Under the pieces are notes generated by a model. The model was not told the origin of the DNA and ran no database searches. It worked only from the letters and a program-made list of their open reading frames with translations. A program made the position numbers and the translations under genes. A stretch of DNA of 13,016 nt from Fusobacteriaceae bacterium (GTDB taxonomy: Bacteria > Fusobacteriota > Fusobacteriia > Fusobacteriales > Fusobacteriaceae). Positions 1 through 7,092 of the stretch are shown here, piece after piece. Numbering within the stretch: the first letter of the stretch is position 1; every line of letters begins with the position of its first letter. The DNA lies in the NCBI GenBank assembly GCA_016938425.1, contig JAFGUR010000024.1:1-13016 (forward strand), in the 5' to 3' direction.

Positions 1-30
1 ATGTTGCTCATTTTTTTTTTAAAAATCAAT
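1..30 (+). terminator. Possible 3' arm and T-tract of a terminator cut by the window edge
   Basis: The window opens with a short mixed-base stretch (ATGTTGCTC) followed by A and ten T residues at 11-20. This is what the second arm and U-tract of an intrinsic terminator look like, and the 5' arm would then lie just outside the window. Only half is visible, so this is inference. A 21-codon reading frame from position 1 (1-66) has no ribosome binding site that I can see and is not called. Confidence 0.25.
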
Positions 31-119
31 GGAATTAAAATATATCAATATTTTAAAAGTAATTAAATATAGTTTTTCATCTTTATAATAATTAATTGAT
101 TAAAGTAAGTGATATAGTC

Positions 120-148
120 TAGTAATTTAGTCTATTAAATGGTATAAT
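120..148 (+). promoter_or_regulatory. Extended -10 promoter of the eight-gene operon
   Basis: TATAAT at 143-148 is preceded by TG at 140-141, giving a perfect extended -10 element (TGGTATAAT). The -35 position (about 120-125, TAGTAA) is poor, which is normal for extended -10 promoters. Transcription would start near 155, leaving a leader of about 25 nt before the start codon at 180. The ribosome binding site AAGAGGAAG lies at 165-173. Two copies of TAGTCTA (115-121 and 128-134) flank or overlap the weak -35 region. Confidence 0.65.
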
Positions 149-179
149 GTTTTGATATTTTTTTAAGAGGAAGTGTAAA

Positions 180-1325
180 ATGGAGAAAATAACTTTTATA
201 GCTAGTGCTACAATGGGGCTTGAAAGTATCGTTAGTGATGAAATAAAAACATTAGGATATGAAAATGTAAAAACTTTAAACGGAAAAGTTGAGTTTGATG
301 GAACAATAAATGATGTTGCTAAAGCCAATATTTGGTTAAGGTGTGCTGATAGACTTTACATAAAGATGGGAGAGTTTAAGGCCACTAGTTTTGAAGAACT
401 ATTTCAAGGGACTAAAAAAATACCTTGGGAAAAAATTATTTCAAAAGATGGTGCTTTTCCTGTTTCATGGATCAGTTCTGTGAAAAGTAAACTTTTTAGC
501 AAATCGGATTCTCAAGCTATAATAAAAAAAGCTATAGTAGAGAGACTAAAAAGCATTTATAGGATTGACCACTTTAGAGAAAATGGAGCTATGTTTAGAA
601 TTAAAGTACAAATTTTAAATGACATAGTAACACTACAAATTGATACAAGTGGAGAACCTCTTCATAAAAGAGGCTATAGAGTGAAAAACAATGAAGCTCC
701 AATAAAAGAAACTATGGCTGCAGCTCTTGTTTACTTAACAAGATGGAAAGGGGGAAACTATCCTTTAATTGATCCTACTTGTGGTACAGGAACTCTTGCT
801 ATTGAAGCTGCTATGATTGCTAAAAATATAGCTCCTGGAGTAAACAGAAAGTTTGCTGCTGAGTCATGGCCATTTATAAAAGAAAAAGTTTGGCTTGATT
901 CTAGGGATGAGGCATTTTCAAAGGAACTTTCAAATGATGGAATTCAAATTTTTGCATCAGATATTGATGGAGAAGTAATTGGTATAGCTAAAAAAAATGC
1001 AGAAAATGCTGGTGTTGATGATTTAATCAAATTTGAACAAAAGCATCTAGTAGAAGTTCACAATGATACAAAAAGTCCTTATGGAGTAATAATTTCAAAT
1101 CCTCCTTATGGAGATAGACTAGAAGACAAGGAAAAAGTTGCAAAATTATATAGACTGCTAGGGGACGTTTGTAAAAGGTTTAATAATTGGTCTTATTATA
1201 TAATAACTTCTTACGAAGACTTTGAAAGTGAATTTGAAAAAAAAGCAACTAAAAATAGAAAATTATACAATGGTGGAATTAAATGTTACTATTATCAATA
1301 CTATGGAAGAAAACCGAGGGGATAA
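180..1325 (+). CDS. THUMP-domain class I SAM-dependent RNA methyltransferase (YpsC / RlmL N-terminal-half type)
   Basis: This is a cytoplasmic RNA N2-guanine methyltransferase of the UPF0020 family. A THUMP RNA-binding region occupies about residues 45-155. It is followed by the family hallmark LHKRGYR (161-167) and a Rossmann methyltransferase domain. SAM motif I is DPTCGTGT (198-205), the acidic ribose-binding loop is SDID (260-263), and the catalytic NPPYGDR motif spans 307-313. The length of 381 residues matches the stand-alone YpsC form; the longer E. coli RlmL carries an extra C-terminal RlmK methyltransferase. In E. coli the equivalent domain makes m2G2445 in 23S rRNA, so that is the likely target here, but the site itself is inferred. 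The ATG at 180 is preceded by AAGAGGAAG and an extended -10 promoter. It is the first gene of the cluster, and only 2 nt separate its stop from the next start. Confidence 0.92.
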   Translation: MEKITFIASATMGLESIVSDEIKTLGYENVKTLNGKVEFDGTINDVAKANIWLRCADRLYIKMGEFKATSFEELFQGTKKIPWEKIISKDGAFPVSWISSVKSKLFSKSDSQAIIKKAIVERLKSIYRIDHFRENGAMFRIKVQILNDIVTLQIDTSGEPLHKRGYRVKNNEAPIKETMAAALVYLTRWKGGNYPLIDPTCGTGTLAIEAAMIAKNIAPGVNRKFAAESWPFIKEKVWLDSRDEAFSKELSNDGIQIFASDIDGEVIGIAKKNAENAGVDDLIKFEQKHLVEVHNDTKSPYGVIISNPPYGDRLEDKEKVAKLYRLLGDVCKRFNNWSYYIITSYEDFESEFEKKATKNRKLYNGGIKCYYYQYYGRKPRG

Positions 1326-1327
1326 AA

Positions 1328-1861
1328 ATGAAAAAAATTATATTATTTATTATTTTAAGTATTTCAGTTTTTTCTAAAGATGTAAATTTAACTTTAGGTG
1401 AAAATGTTTTAAATAACTTATTAACTCAAATAGGTGATTTTCAAGGAACAGGAAAAATTGATAAATTGATTAAAGTTAATTATTCATGGACATTAAGTGA
1501 AGCAAAAATAGATTTAATACCATCAGGATCAAAGTTTGAAGCTAAAGTAACTCTTGTTACTGACGGAAATGACGTAAACGAAGGAACTGTTGAGGGGAAG
1601 GCAAAATTTGCCTATGATAAAAAAACTCAAAATTTAAATATTGAAATTACAGATTTAAAGTTTAGAGGATTAGGTTTTTTCAATTTAGCTGGATTTTATA
1701 GGCCTACCTACACTATTCCTGCTAAATTATTTGAAGATGAAGAATTTTCTATCAAAAAAAGTGATACCGAAACTGTTAAAATTAAACCTATACTTTATGA
1801 TGAAGATGTAAAAATATTTGATACTTATTTACAAATAGAAGCAAATTTAAAATTTCAATAA
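1328..1861 (+). CDS. Secreted protein of unknown function, first of a tandem paralogous pair
   Basis: I do not recognise the family. The 177-residue product begins with a clear Sec signal peptide (MKK, then a hydrophobic stretch to about residue 16, ending VFS before KD). There is no lipobox cysteine, so a soluble periplasmic product is likely. The mature part is rich in alternating beta-strand patterns and is homologous along its whole length to the next gene. Both contain GTVEGK followed by KF.Y, a Y+P.Y..P segment, and a C-terminal P..YD..V.I block. The ATG at 1328 is chosen because GAGGGG at 1316-1321 sits at proper spacing and the signal peptide starts there; upstream in-frame codons only add residues overlapping the methyltransferase gene. 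By overall pattern it could be a lipid- or ligand-binding sandwich resembling YceB/DUF1439 proteins, but that is a guess. Confidence 0.85.
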   Translation: MKKIILFIILSISVFSKDVNLTLGENVLNNLLTQIGDFQGTGKIDKLIKVNYSWTLSEAKIDLIPSGSKFEAKVTLVTDGNDVNEGTVEGKAKFAYDKKTQNLNIEITDLKFRGLGFFNLAGFYRPTYTIPAKLFEDEEFSIKKSDTETVKIKPILYDEDVKIFDTYLQIEANLKFQ

Positions 1862-1875
1862 TTTAGGGGAGATTG

Positions 1876-2415
1876 ATGAAAAAAATACTTATATTTGCAA
1901 TACTATGTTTTTCAGTTTTTTCAAAAGATATACAAATGGAAGTTAAAGAAGATGTATTAAATAAGTTTTTAGTAACTGCGGGGTCTTTTAGTGGTGAAAA
2001 TAAAATCAATTTAAAAGTAGGAAAAGTTAATGTAAATTGGAAAGTATATGATGCTAAAATTAAACTTGCGCCAACTTCTAATTTTAATGCTAAAATTGAT
2101 ATTATTACTAATGGGAAGACTCAAAAAGGCACAGTAGAGGGGAAAGTAAAATTTCAATATCTTCCAACAACACAAATTCTAAAAATAAATGTAGAAGATA
2201 TGAAAATTAAAAACTTAGGTGTTTATAATGCACTTAGTTTATATAAGCCAAAATATGATTTACCACTAAAAATGATTCAAATGGATAAAATTGAAGTTAA
2301 AAAAAATAGTTCAAAAAAAGTATTTTTACAACCTGTAATGTATGATAGTAAAGTAACAATTTTAGAAAAAAAAGTTTTAGTCGAGTCAAATGTAAAATTT
2401 GTAGAATCAAAATAG
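1876..2415 (+). CDS. Secreted protein of unknown function, second of a tandem paralogous pair
   Basis: The product is 179 residues with the same layout as its upstream neighbour: signal peptide (MKKILIFAILCFSVFS, then KD), then an all-beta-looking mature region with GTVEGKVKFQY, the YKPKYDLP segment, and P.MYD..V.I near the end. A cysteine lies inside the signal peptide (residue 11) but not in a lipobox, so a lipoprotein is unlikely. The ATG at 1876 is preceded by AGGGGA (1865-1870). An in-frame TTG at 1873 would sit too close to this site. The gene begins 14 nt after its paralogue, consistent with tandem duplication and later divergence. Identity looks low to moderate by eye, so the duplication is not recent. 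Function is unknown; periplasmic location is inferred from the signal peptide. Confidence 0.85.
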   Translation: MKKILIFAILCFSVFSKDIQMEVKEDVLNKFLVTAGSFSGENKINLKVGKVNVNWKVYDAKIKLAPTSNFNAKIDIITNGKTQKGTVEGKVKFQYLPTTQILKINVEDMKIKNLGVYNALSLYKPKYDLPLKMIQMDKIEVKKNSSKKVFLQPVMYDSKVTILEKKVLVESNVKFVESK

Positions 2416-2428
2416 AAGAGAGGTTACA

Positions 2429-2794
2429 ATGGGAGTTTTACAATTTATACCTAAGTCTGGGCTTACTCCTTTATTTGGGGTAAAATTATGCCCTGTATTT
2501 AGTAAAATATGTGATGAATTATCTGAAATCAATTCAGAAATTATTGTTAAAAAAAGTTTAAATATCAATATTAATAGAGCTGTTGCAATTAAAGAAGTAG
2601 AAGATAGTTTTGGGAATACATTTCAATTATTAATTGTTTATGATTCTTTGTCTGTAAAAAATAGAAGTATTCTAAAAATACCTCATACGGATGAAGGGTT
2701 TTTTGATTTTCCTATATATAATCTAGACTTTAATACTGATATTGATATTGAATTTATAATTGATCAAGGAATATTATCTAAAGATGAAAGATAA
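2429..2794 (+). CDS. Small cytoplasmic protein of unknown function
   Basis: I do not recognise this 121-residue protein. It has no signal peptide or membrane segment. It contains two cysteines (in KLCPVF and KICDEL, about residues 21 and 28). The second half alternates hydrophobic and polar residues as in beta strands (for example FQLLIVYDSL and DIDIEFIID) and is acidic. The ATG at 2429 is preceded by AGAGAGG at 2417-2423. Its last 11 nt overlap the start of the flavoprotein gene, so the two are likely translationally coupled. The overlap and good ribosome binding site support a real gene. The Cys spacing is not a recognisable metal site. Confidence 0.75.
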   Translation: MGVLQFIPKSGLTPLFGVKLCPVFSKICDELSEINSEIIVKKSLNININRAVAIKEVEDSFGNTFQLLIVYDSLSVKNRSILKIPHTDEGFFDFPIYNLDFNTDIDIEFIIDQGILSKDER

Positions 2795-4007
2795 AAATAT
2801 ATATGATATTATTGTTGTTGGCGGAGGACCTGCTGGTATTTTTACAAGTATATATGGAAGTCAAAGTGGGAATAAAGTTTTACTTTTAGAAAAAATGGAA
2901 AAATTGGGTAAAAAATTACTAATTGCTGGACAAGGGCAGTGTAATTTAACACACACAGGAACTAAAGATGAATTTATTGATAAATATGGAGATAATGGGA
3001 GCTTTCTAAAGAAGGCTTTTTATAAATTTCCTCCTCAAGCTCTGATAAATTTTTTTGCAGAAAGAAATTTACCTTTAGTTTCAACTGAAAAAGGAAAATA
3101 TTTTCCAAATACTTTTAAGTCTTTAGATGTTTTAAGTGTATTAAAAAAGGAGCTAGAAAAATTAGACGTTCAAATTGAAACTAAAATGGAAGTTTTAGAA
3201 GTTAATTTTAACGATATTTTTCAAGTTAAAACTAAAGATAATGAATTCTATTCTAGAAATCTTGTTATTGCAACAGGAGGTTTGTCTTATAATATTACTG
3301 GGTCTAGTGGAGATGGATATAAATTTGCTAATAAAATGGGCTTAAAGTTAAAAAATACTAAACCATCATTAACACCTTGTTATGTAAAAGACTATCCTTA
3401 TTCGAATTTACAAGGTGTTTCGTTTAAAAGTATTTTATTAGAACTTTGGAGAGATAATAAAAAAATTAAAAGTGCAACAGGAGATTTGTTATTTACTCAT
3501 AAAAATATTAGTGGACCTGCAATTATTGATAATTCAAGATATTTTGAAAAAGGTGATAAACTAATAATAAATTATAGTGGTATTCCTTATGAGATGTTTA
3601 GTGAAAATATTAGGAAAATTATAAATAATAATGGAAATAAAATGATAAAAAATATCTTTGATAATCCCAATTTTTCTGAAAGATTTATTAAATTTGCTTT
3701 GAAATATTGTTCAATTGATGAAAATAAAAAGTGTAATTTATTAAATAAAAGCGAAATAAAAAATTTAATTAACTATTTAACTAAATTTGAATTTGAAATC
3801 AGTAAACTTGAAGGATATGAAAGAGCGATGGCTACTTCTGGAGGAATTGATTTATCTGAACTAAATAAAAACACTATGGAAACCAAGAAAATAAAAGGAT
3901 TATATTTTGTTGGTGAAGTTACAGATATTGACGGAGATACTGGAGGCTATAATATTCAAGCAGCTTTTTCAATGGGAGCTTTGGCAGGTATTAGTATTAG
4001 GAGGTAG
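2784..4007 (+). CDS. HI0933/BaiN-family NAD(P)/FAD-dependent oxidoreductase
   Basis: This is a cytosolic flavoprotein of 407 residues, the normal length for the family. The FAD dinucleotide-binding motif GGGPAG (13-18) is followed by an acidic ribose-binding residue at E36. The family signature KKLLIAGQGQCNLTH (43-57) corresponds to the usual GGGRCNLTN loop. A second FAD contact is ATGGLSY (163-169), followed by TGSSGDGY (172-179). GDLLFTHKNISGPAI (233-247) marks the inserted beta-rich domain. GEVTDIDGDTGGYN (377-390) is the C-terminal FAD-binding block. BaiN members act in bile-acid 7-dehydroxylation chemistry, but most of the family has no proven substrate, so I make no substrate claim. The start is ATG 2784 within the end of the preceding gene; the best ribosome site (AAGGA, 2766-2770) is 13 nt away, so coupling to upstream translation is plausible. 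Confidence 0.9.
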   Translation: MKDKNIYDIIVVGGGPAGIFTSIYGSQSGNKVLLLEKMEKLGKKLLIAGQGQCNLTHTGTKDEFIDKYGDNGSFLKKAFYKFPPQALINFFAERNLPLVSTEKGKYFPNTFKSLDVLSVLKKELEKLDVQIETKMEVLEVNFNDIFQVKTKDNEFYSRNLVIATGGLSYNITGSSGDGYKFANKMGLKLKNTKPSLTPCYVKDYPYSNLQGVSFKSILLELWRDNKKIKSATGDLLFTHKNISGPAIIDNSRYFEKGDKLIINYSGIPYEMFSENIRKIINNNGNKMIKNIFDNPNFSERFIKFALKYCSIDENKKCNLLNKSEIKNLINYLTKFEFEISKLEGYERAMATSGGIDLSELNKNTMETKKIKGLYFVGEVTDIDGDTGGYNIQAAFSMGALAGISIRR

Positions 4008-4009
4008 AA

Positions 4010-4669
4010 ATGGAATTAAAAGAACAATATGAGGATATTTTACTTTTAGGAAAGGAATTGAGTTTATATATTCTTGAAACTTTGTTAAAAGAAGAAAAAA
4101 AAGCCTATGAAATAAATGATATTGAAAAAGTTAGATCTATAAGAAATGATTTTATTCCAAAATTTGAGAAATTTTATTTTGAATTTTCTTTAGAACTTCC
4201 AGAAGAGTTTTCTAAAGAAGAAATAGAAAAAACAGAAGAAATTGTTTACAAATTAATTGAAGAATATAATCTTGATGAAGAACTTTTATGGGATAGAGTA
4301 AGAAAAAGACTAGAAATTTTTAATGAATCTGCAAGTAATGCTGTAAAAACTATGTTTGAAATTCAACTTAAAGAATTAGAAAAAAATCTTAATATATTGC
4401 TTTCAAAAGAAAAAGAATTTTTGGTAATTCAAAGAGATTTAGAAAGAGAACTTGTTGATTGTATTCAAGCAGATGAAGAAATGATAGTTTTTGAAAAGCT
4501 TTCAGAGCATGGTAAAAAATTGGATGATATTGATAAGAAAATAATAAAACTTGAAGAAAAAATCCAAGAAATAAAGTATAATATTCAAAGTGAGTGGCCT
4601 TATGAAATATATGGACTTATCAAAAAAGAAGATTTATATGACAAAGTAAAAGATTTTAATAAAAATTAG
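4010..4669 (+). CDS. Coiled-coil cytoplasmic protein of unknown function
   Basis: I do not recognise this 219-residue protein. It is strongly charged (Glu/Lys rich), with no signal peptide or membrane segment, and is predicted by pattern to be mostly helical. Heptad-like stretches around residues 118-145 and 165-190 suggest coiled coils. It starts 2 nt after the flavoprotein stop, with GGAGG at 4000-4004 inside the end of that gene. The next gene's ribosome site overlaps its stop codon, so it is firmly part of the operon. A structural or adaptor role is possible but nothing in the sequence shows a reaction. Its composition alone could give spurious matches to other coiled-coil proteins. Confidence 0.8.
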   Translation: MELKEQYEDILLLGKELSLYILETLLKEEKKAYEINDIEKVRSIRNDFIPKFEKFYFEFSLELPEEFSKEEIEKTEEIVYKLIEEYNLDEELLWDRVRKRLEIFNESASNAVKTMFEIQLKELEKNLNILLSKEKEFLVIQRDLERELVDCIQADEEMIVFEKLSEHGKKLDDIDKKIIKLEEKIQEIKYNIQSEWPYEIYGLIKKEDLYDKVKDFNKN

Positions 4670-4680
4670 GAGGAATAAAA

Positions 4681-5199
4681 TTGGAAAAAACATTTAATTT
4701 AATTGTTACAATTAAAACTAATAAAGGAGACATTAATTTAAAATTAATGCCAGAGGTAGCTCCAGCTACTGTAACAAATTTTGTAAATTTAGCAAAAAGA
4801 GGATATTATAACGGAATAAAATTTCATAGAGTAATTGAAGATTTCATGATTCAAGGAGGAGACCCTACTGGAACTGGTGCAGGAGGTCCTGGATATAATT
4901 TTAGAGATGAATTTATTCAAGGTGTTGAATTTACAAAACCTGGAATTTTAGCTATGGCTAATGCTGGACCTAATACTAATGGTTCTCAATTTTTTATAAC
5001 TCATGTCCCTACAGAATGGTTAAATTATAAACATTCTATTTTTGGTGAAGTTGTAAGCTCTGAAGATCAAGATATTGTTAATAAAATAACTCAAGGAGAT
5101 GTAATGAATGAAGTTATTGTCTCTGGTGATGTTGAAGAATTTTTGGTAGAAGTTGATTCTATTGTTACTGAGTTTAATAAAGCTTTAGAAGGAGAATAA
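4681..5199 (+). CDS. ppiB: Cytoplasmic cyclophilin-type peptidyl-prolyl cis-trans isomerase
   Basis: It catalyses cis-trans isomerisation of Xaa-Pro bonds during protein folding. The 172-residue single-domain protein has the complete cyclophilin active site: FHRVIEDFMIQGGD (48-61) supplies the catalytic Arg50 with Phe55, Met56 and Gln58, GSQFFI (101-106) supplies the hydrophobic pocket, and WLNYKHSIFGEV (113-124) supplies Trp113, Leu114 and His118. There is no signal peptide, so it acts in the cytoplasm. It begins with TTG at 4681: a near-perfect TAGGAGGAA at 4667-4675 overlaps the previous stop codon at ideal spacing, and no ATG lies nearby before the conserved first strand. The tail after about residue 140 contains an acidic segment between conserved strands. 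It ends 1 nt before the channel gene, indicating coupled expression. Confidence 0.95.
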   Translation: MEKTFNLIVTIKTNKGDINLKLMPEVAPATVTNFVNLAKRGYYNGIKFHRVIEDFMIQGGDPTGTGAGGPGYNFRDEFIQGVEFTKPGILAMANAGPNTNGSQFFITHVPTEWLNYKHSIFGEVVSSEDQDIVNKITQGDVMNEVIVSGDVEEFLVEVDSIVTEFNKALEGE

Positions 5200-5200
5200 T

Positions 5201-6010
5201 ATGTTTTATGAGATTTTTGAAAAAATAGGTGAAAAAGGTATTGAATTACTATTAAAAGGGCTTATGGCTATAGGAATTTGGATTGTTGGATCTTATCTTA
5301 TCAAAACCTCTAAAAAAATTGTCTTTAAAAAATTAGACAAACAAGGAATGGATCCTTCATTAAAAAGTTTTTTTGATTCACTTGGAACAGCAATTCTATA
5401 TGTAATGCTTGTAATTATTACTATTTCTACTGTAGGGGTTCAGACAAGTTCTCTTGTTGCGATACTAGGTGCAGCAGGTTTAGCAATTGGTTTAGCTTTA
5501 CAAGGCAGTCTTTCTAATTTTGCAGGAGGGGTACTTATTATCATTTTTAGACCCTTTAATGTTGGAGATTTTATTGAGTCAGGTTCTGTTAGCGGAACAG
5601 TTAAAGAAATTCAAATATTTCAAACTATTTTAGATACTGTGGACAATAAAAGAGTTATCGTTCCTAATGCGCAACTTTCTAACAATAGTATTATTAATTA
5701 TACTAAAACACCTACAAGAAGGCTTGATATAATATTCGGGGTTGGATATAATTCTGATATTGAATTGGTAAAAAATATTTTAGAAAAAATTGTTGCAGAG
5801 CATAAATCAGTTTTAAAGGATCCTGTTCCTGTTATTAGGTTAGATAATTTGGGGAGTTCTTCTTTAAACTTTATTTTAAGAGTTCATACTTTAAATGAAA
5901 ATTATTTAGACTTAAAATTTGATATAACAGAACAAGCAAAAGTAGAATTTGACAAGAATAAAATTGAGATTCCATTTCCAAAAATGGATTTAAACGTTAA
6001 AAATTTGTAA
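5201..6010 (+). CDS. MscS-family small-conductance mechanosensitive channel
   Basis: This inner-membrane channel opens under membrane tension and releases solutes during hypo-osmotic shock. The 269-residue protein has three membrane segments (about 15-36, 62-80, 84-117). The third is the Gly/Ala-rich pore helix, AILGAAGLAIGLALQGSLSN (87-106), followed by FAGGVLIIIFRPF. The cytoplasmic beta domain follows with VGDFIE (121-126), the signature VPNAQLSN (154-161) and a C-terminal alpha/beta part. Length and topology match E. coli MscS rather than the larger MscK/YbdG forms. The ribosome site AAGGAG (5189-5194) lies in the end of the cyclophilin gene. It is the last gene of the cluster and is followed by a terminator hairpin. 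Confidence 0.95.
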   Translation: MFYEIFEKIGEKGIELLLKGLMAIGIWIVGSYLIKTSKKIVFKKLDKQGMDPSLKSFFDSLGTAILYVMLVIITISTVGVQTSSLVAILGAAGLAIGLALQGSLSNFAGGVLIIIFRPFNVGDFIESGSVSGTVKEIQIFQTILDTVDNKRVIVPNAQLSNNSIINYTKTPTRRLDIIFGVGYNSDIELVKNILEKIVAEHKSVLKDPVPVIRLDNLGSSSLNFILRVHTLNENYLDLKFDITEQAKVEFDKNKIEIPFPKMDLNVKNL

Positions 6011-6036
6011 CTAAAAGCTTATATTTTATTTGAAAC

Positions 6037-6080
6037 AAAAGGACATACTAATGTTGAATAAGCATTACATGTCCTTTTAT
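6037..6080. terminator. Bidirectional intrinsic terminator between converging operons
   Basis: Arms AAAAGGACAT (6037-6046) and ATGTCCTTTT (6069-6078) form a perfect 10-bp outer stem. An inner 5-bp stem TAATG/CATTA (6049-6053, 6063-6067) sits beyond a small internal loop, leaving a 9-nt loop. The + strand transcript ends in TTTTATAT and the - strand transcript in TTTTGTTT. The element lies 26 nt after the MscS gene stop and 64 nt after the - strand dehydrogenase stop, so one hairpin can serve both. Confidence 0.85.
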
Positions 6081-6143
6081 ATATTCTAAGAGATATTTAA
6101 TTTTAATTATGTTATGTATATAAAGTTAATAAACTAGTCTTGA

Positions 6144-7082
6144 TTATAAACTCTCTAACTCACCATTAAAAAAATCAGTGATATTTTTTTCAACCCCTTC
6201 TAATAAATTGCTTATACTTTCATCTGAAGCCCATGCAATATGAGGAGTGATAATTAAATTATTTAAAGTAAATAAGGGATTGTCTTTCTGTGGTGGCTCA
6301 ACAGTCATAACATCAATAGCTCCTCCTGCAATAATGTTATTTTTCAATGCAATGTAAAAATCCTCTTCATTGATTATAGGACCTCTAGCAGTATTTATTA
6401 AAAATGCAGAAGATTTCATTTTTCTAAAGGTATCTATATTAAATAAGTTTTTAGTATTTGCATCTAGAGGAGTGTGGATAGTAATGAAATCAGATTTTTC
6501 TAAAACTTCTTCAAAAGAAATTCTATCAAATCTTTTTAATTGATTTCCAGGTCTTTCTGAAATAAGAATATCCATTCCAAAAACTCTTGCTAATTGTTCA
6601 ACTCTTTTACCAATAGCTCCATAACCAATAATACCCAATTTTTTACCTTTCAAATTAGAAAAAGGAAAAGAAAGCTTTGTAAAAATTGGAGAATTAGCCC
6701 ATTCACCTGTTTTACTCAAATTATTATAGTCAATTAAAGATGAACTTAAATTTAACATATAAGTTATAGCCATTTGTGCTACACTTTCCGTTGAATAATC
6801 TTTAACATTAATAACCTTAATATTCATTTTTTTAGCAATATTAATATCTACATTATTAATTCCTGTTGCAGAAATACATATTAACTTTAAATTTTTAGCA
6901 AGACTAAGCTCTTCTTTACCCAAGTAAACTTTGTTTGTAATAATAATATCTGCATCAAAGATTCTTTCTACCAATTGTTCCTTTGAAGTTGTTCTATACT
7001 CGATAAAATCTCCAAATTTTTCAAATCTACTTAAATCTTTATTTCCTAAACTTAAACTGTCTAAAAAGACTATCTTCATCAT
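6144..7082 (-). CDS. D-2-hydroxyacid dehydrogenase, glycerate dehydrogenase (hydroxypyruvate reductase)-like
   Basis: This is a cytosolic NAD(P)-dependent oxidoreductase of 312 residues, the usual family length. The substrate domain contains SATGINNVDI (71-80) and the family segment YSTESVAQMAI (96-106). The nucleotide-binding domain has GYGAIG (153-158). The acidic residue at the end of the next strand, E176, favours NAD, though R177 follows it. Catalytic residues are Arg233 in NTARG, Glu262 in VEPP and His281 in TPHIAWAS. The Trp after the catalytic His is typical of glycerate dehydrogenases (HprA), hence the proposed substrate pair hydroxypyruvate/D-glycerate; the exact substrate is inferred. 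Two adjacent ATGs at 7082 and 7079 both fit the GAGGGAG ribosome site (7093-7087). It starts 10 nt after the secreted-protein gene and is the last gene of the - strand operon. Confidence 0.92.
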   Translation of the reverse strand: MMKIVFLDSLSLGNKDLSRFEKFGDFIEYRTTSKEQLVERIFDADIIITNKVYLGKEELSLAKNLKLICISATGINNVDINIAKKMNIKVINVKDYSTESVAQMAITYMLNLSSSLIDYNNLSKTGEWANSPIFTKLSFPFSNLKGKKLGIIGYGAIGKRVEQLARVFGMDILISERPGNQLKRFDRISFEEVLEKSDFITIHTPLDANTKNLFNIDTFRKMKSSAFLINTARGPIINEEDFYIALKNNIIAGGAIDVMTVEPPQKDNPLFTLNNLIITPHIAWASDESISNLLEGVEKNITDFFNGELESL

Positions 7083-7092
7083 AATTCTCCCT

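Noticed and set aside
1..66. Short reading frame beginning at the first base
   Set aside because: Only 21 codons, no visible ribosome site, low-complexity composition. A terminator remnant explains the sequence better.
119..328. 69-codon - strand reading frame across the promoter and start of the methyltransferase gene
   Set aside because: It overlaps a well-supported gene and promoter, and its product is a low-complexity hydrophobic shadow with no ribosome site support.
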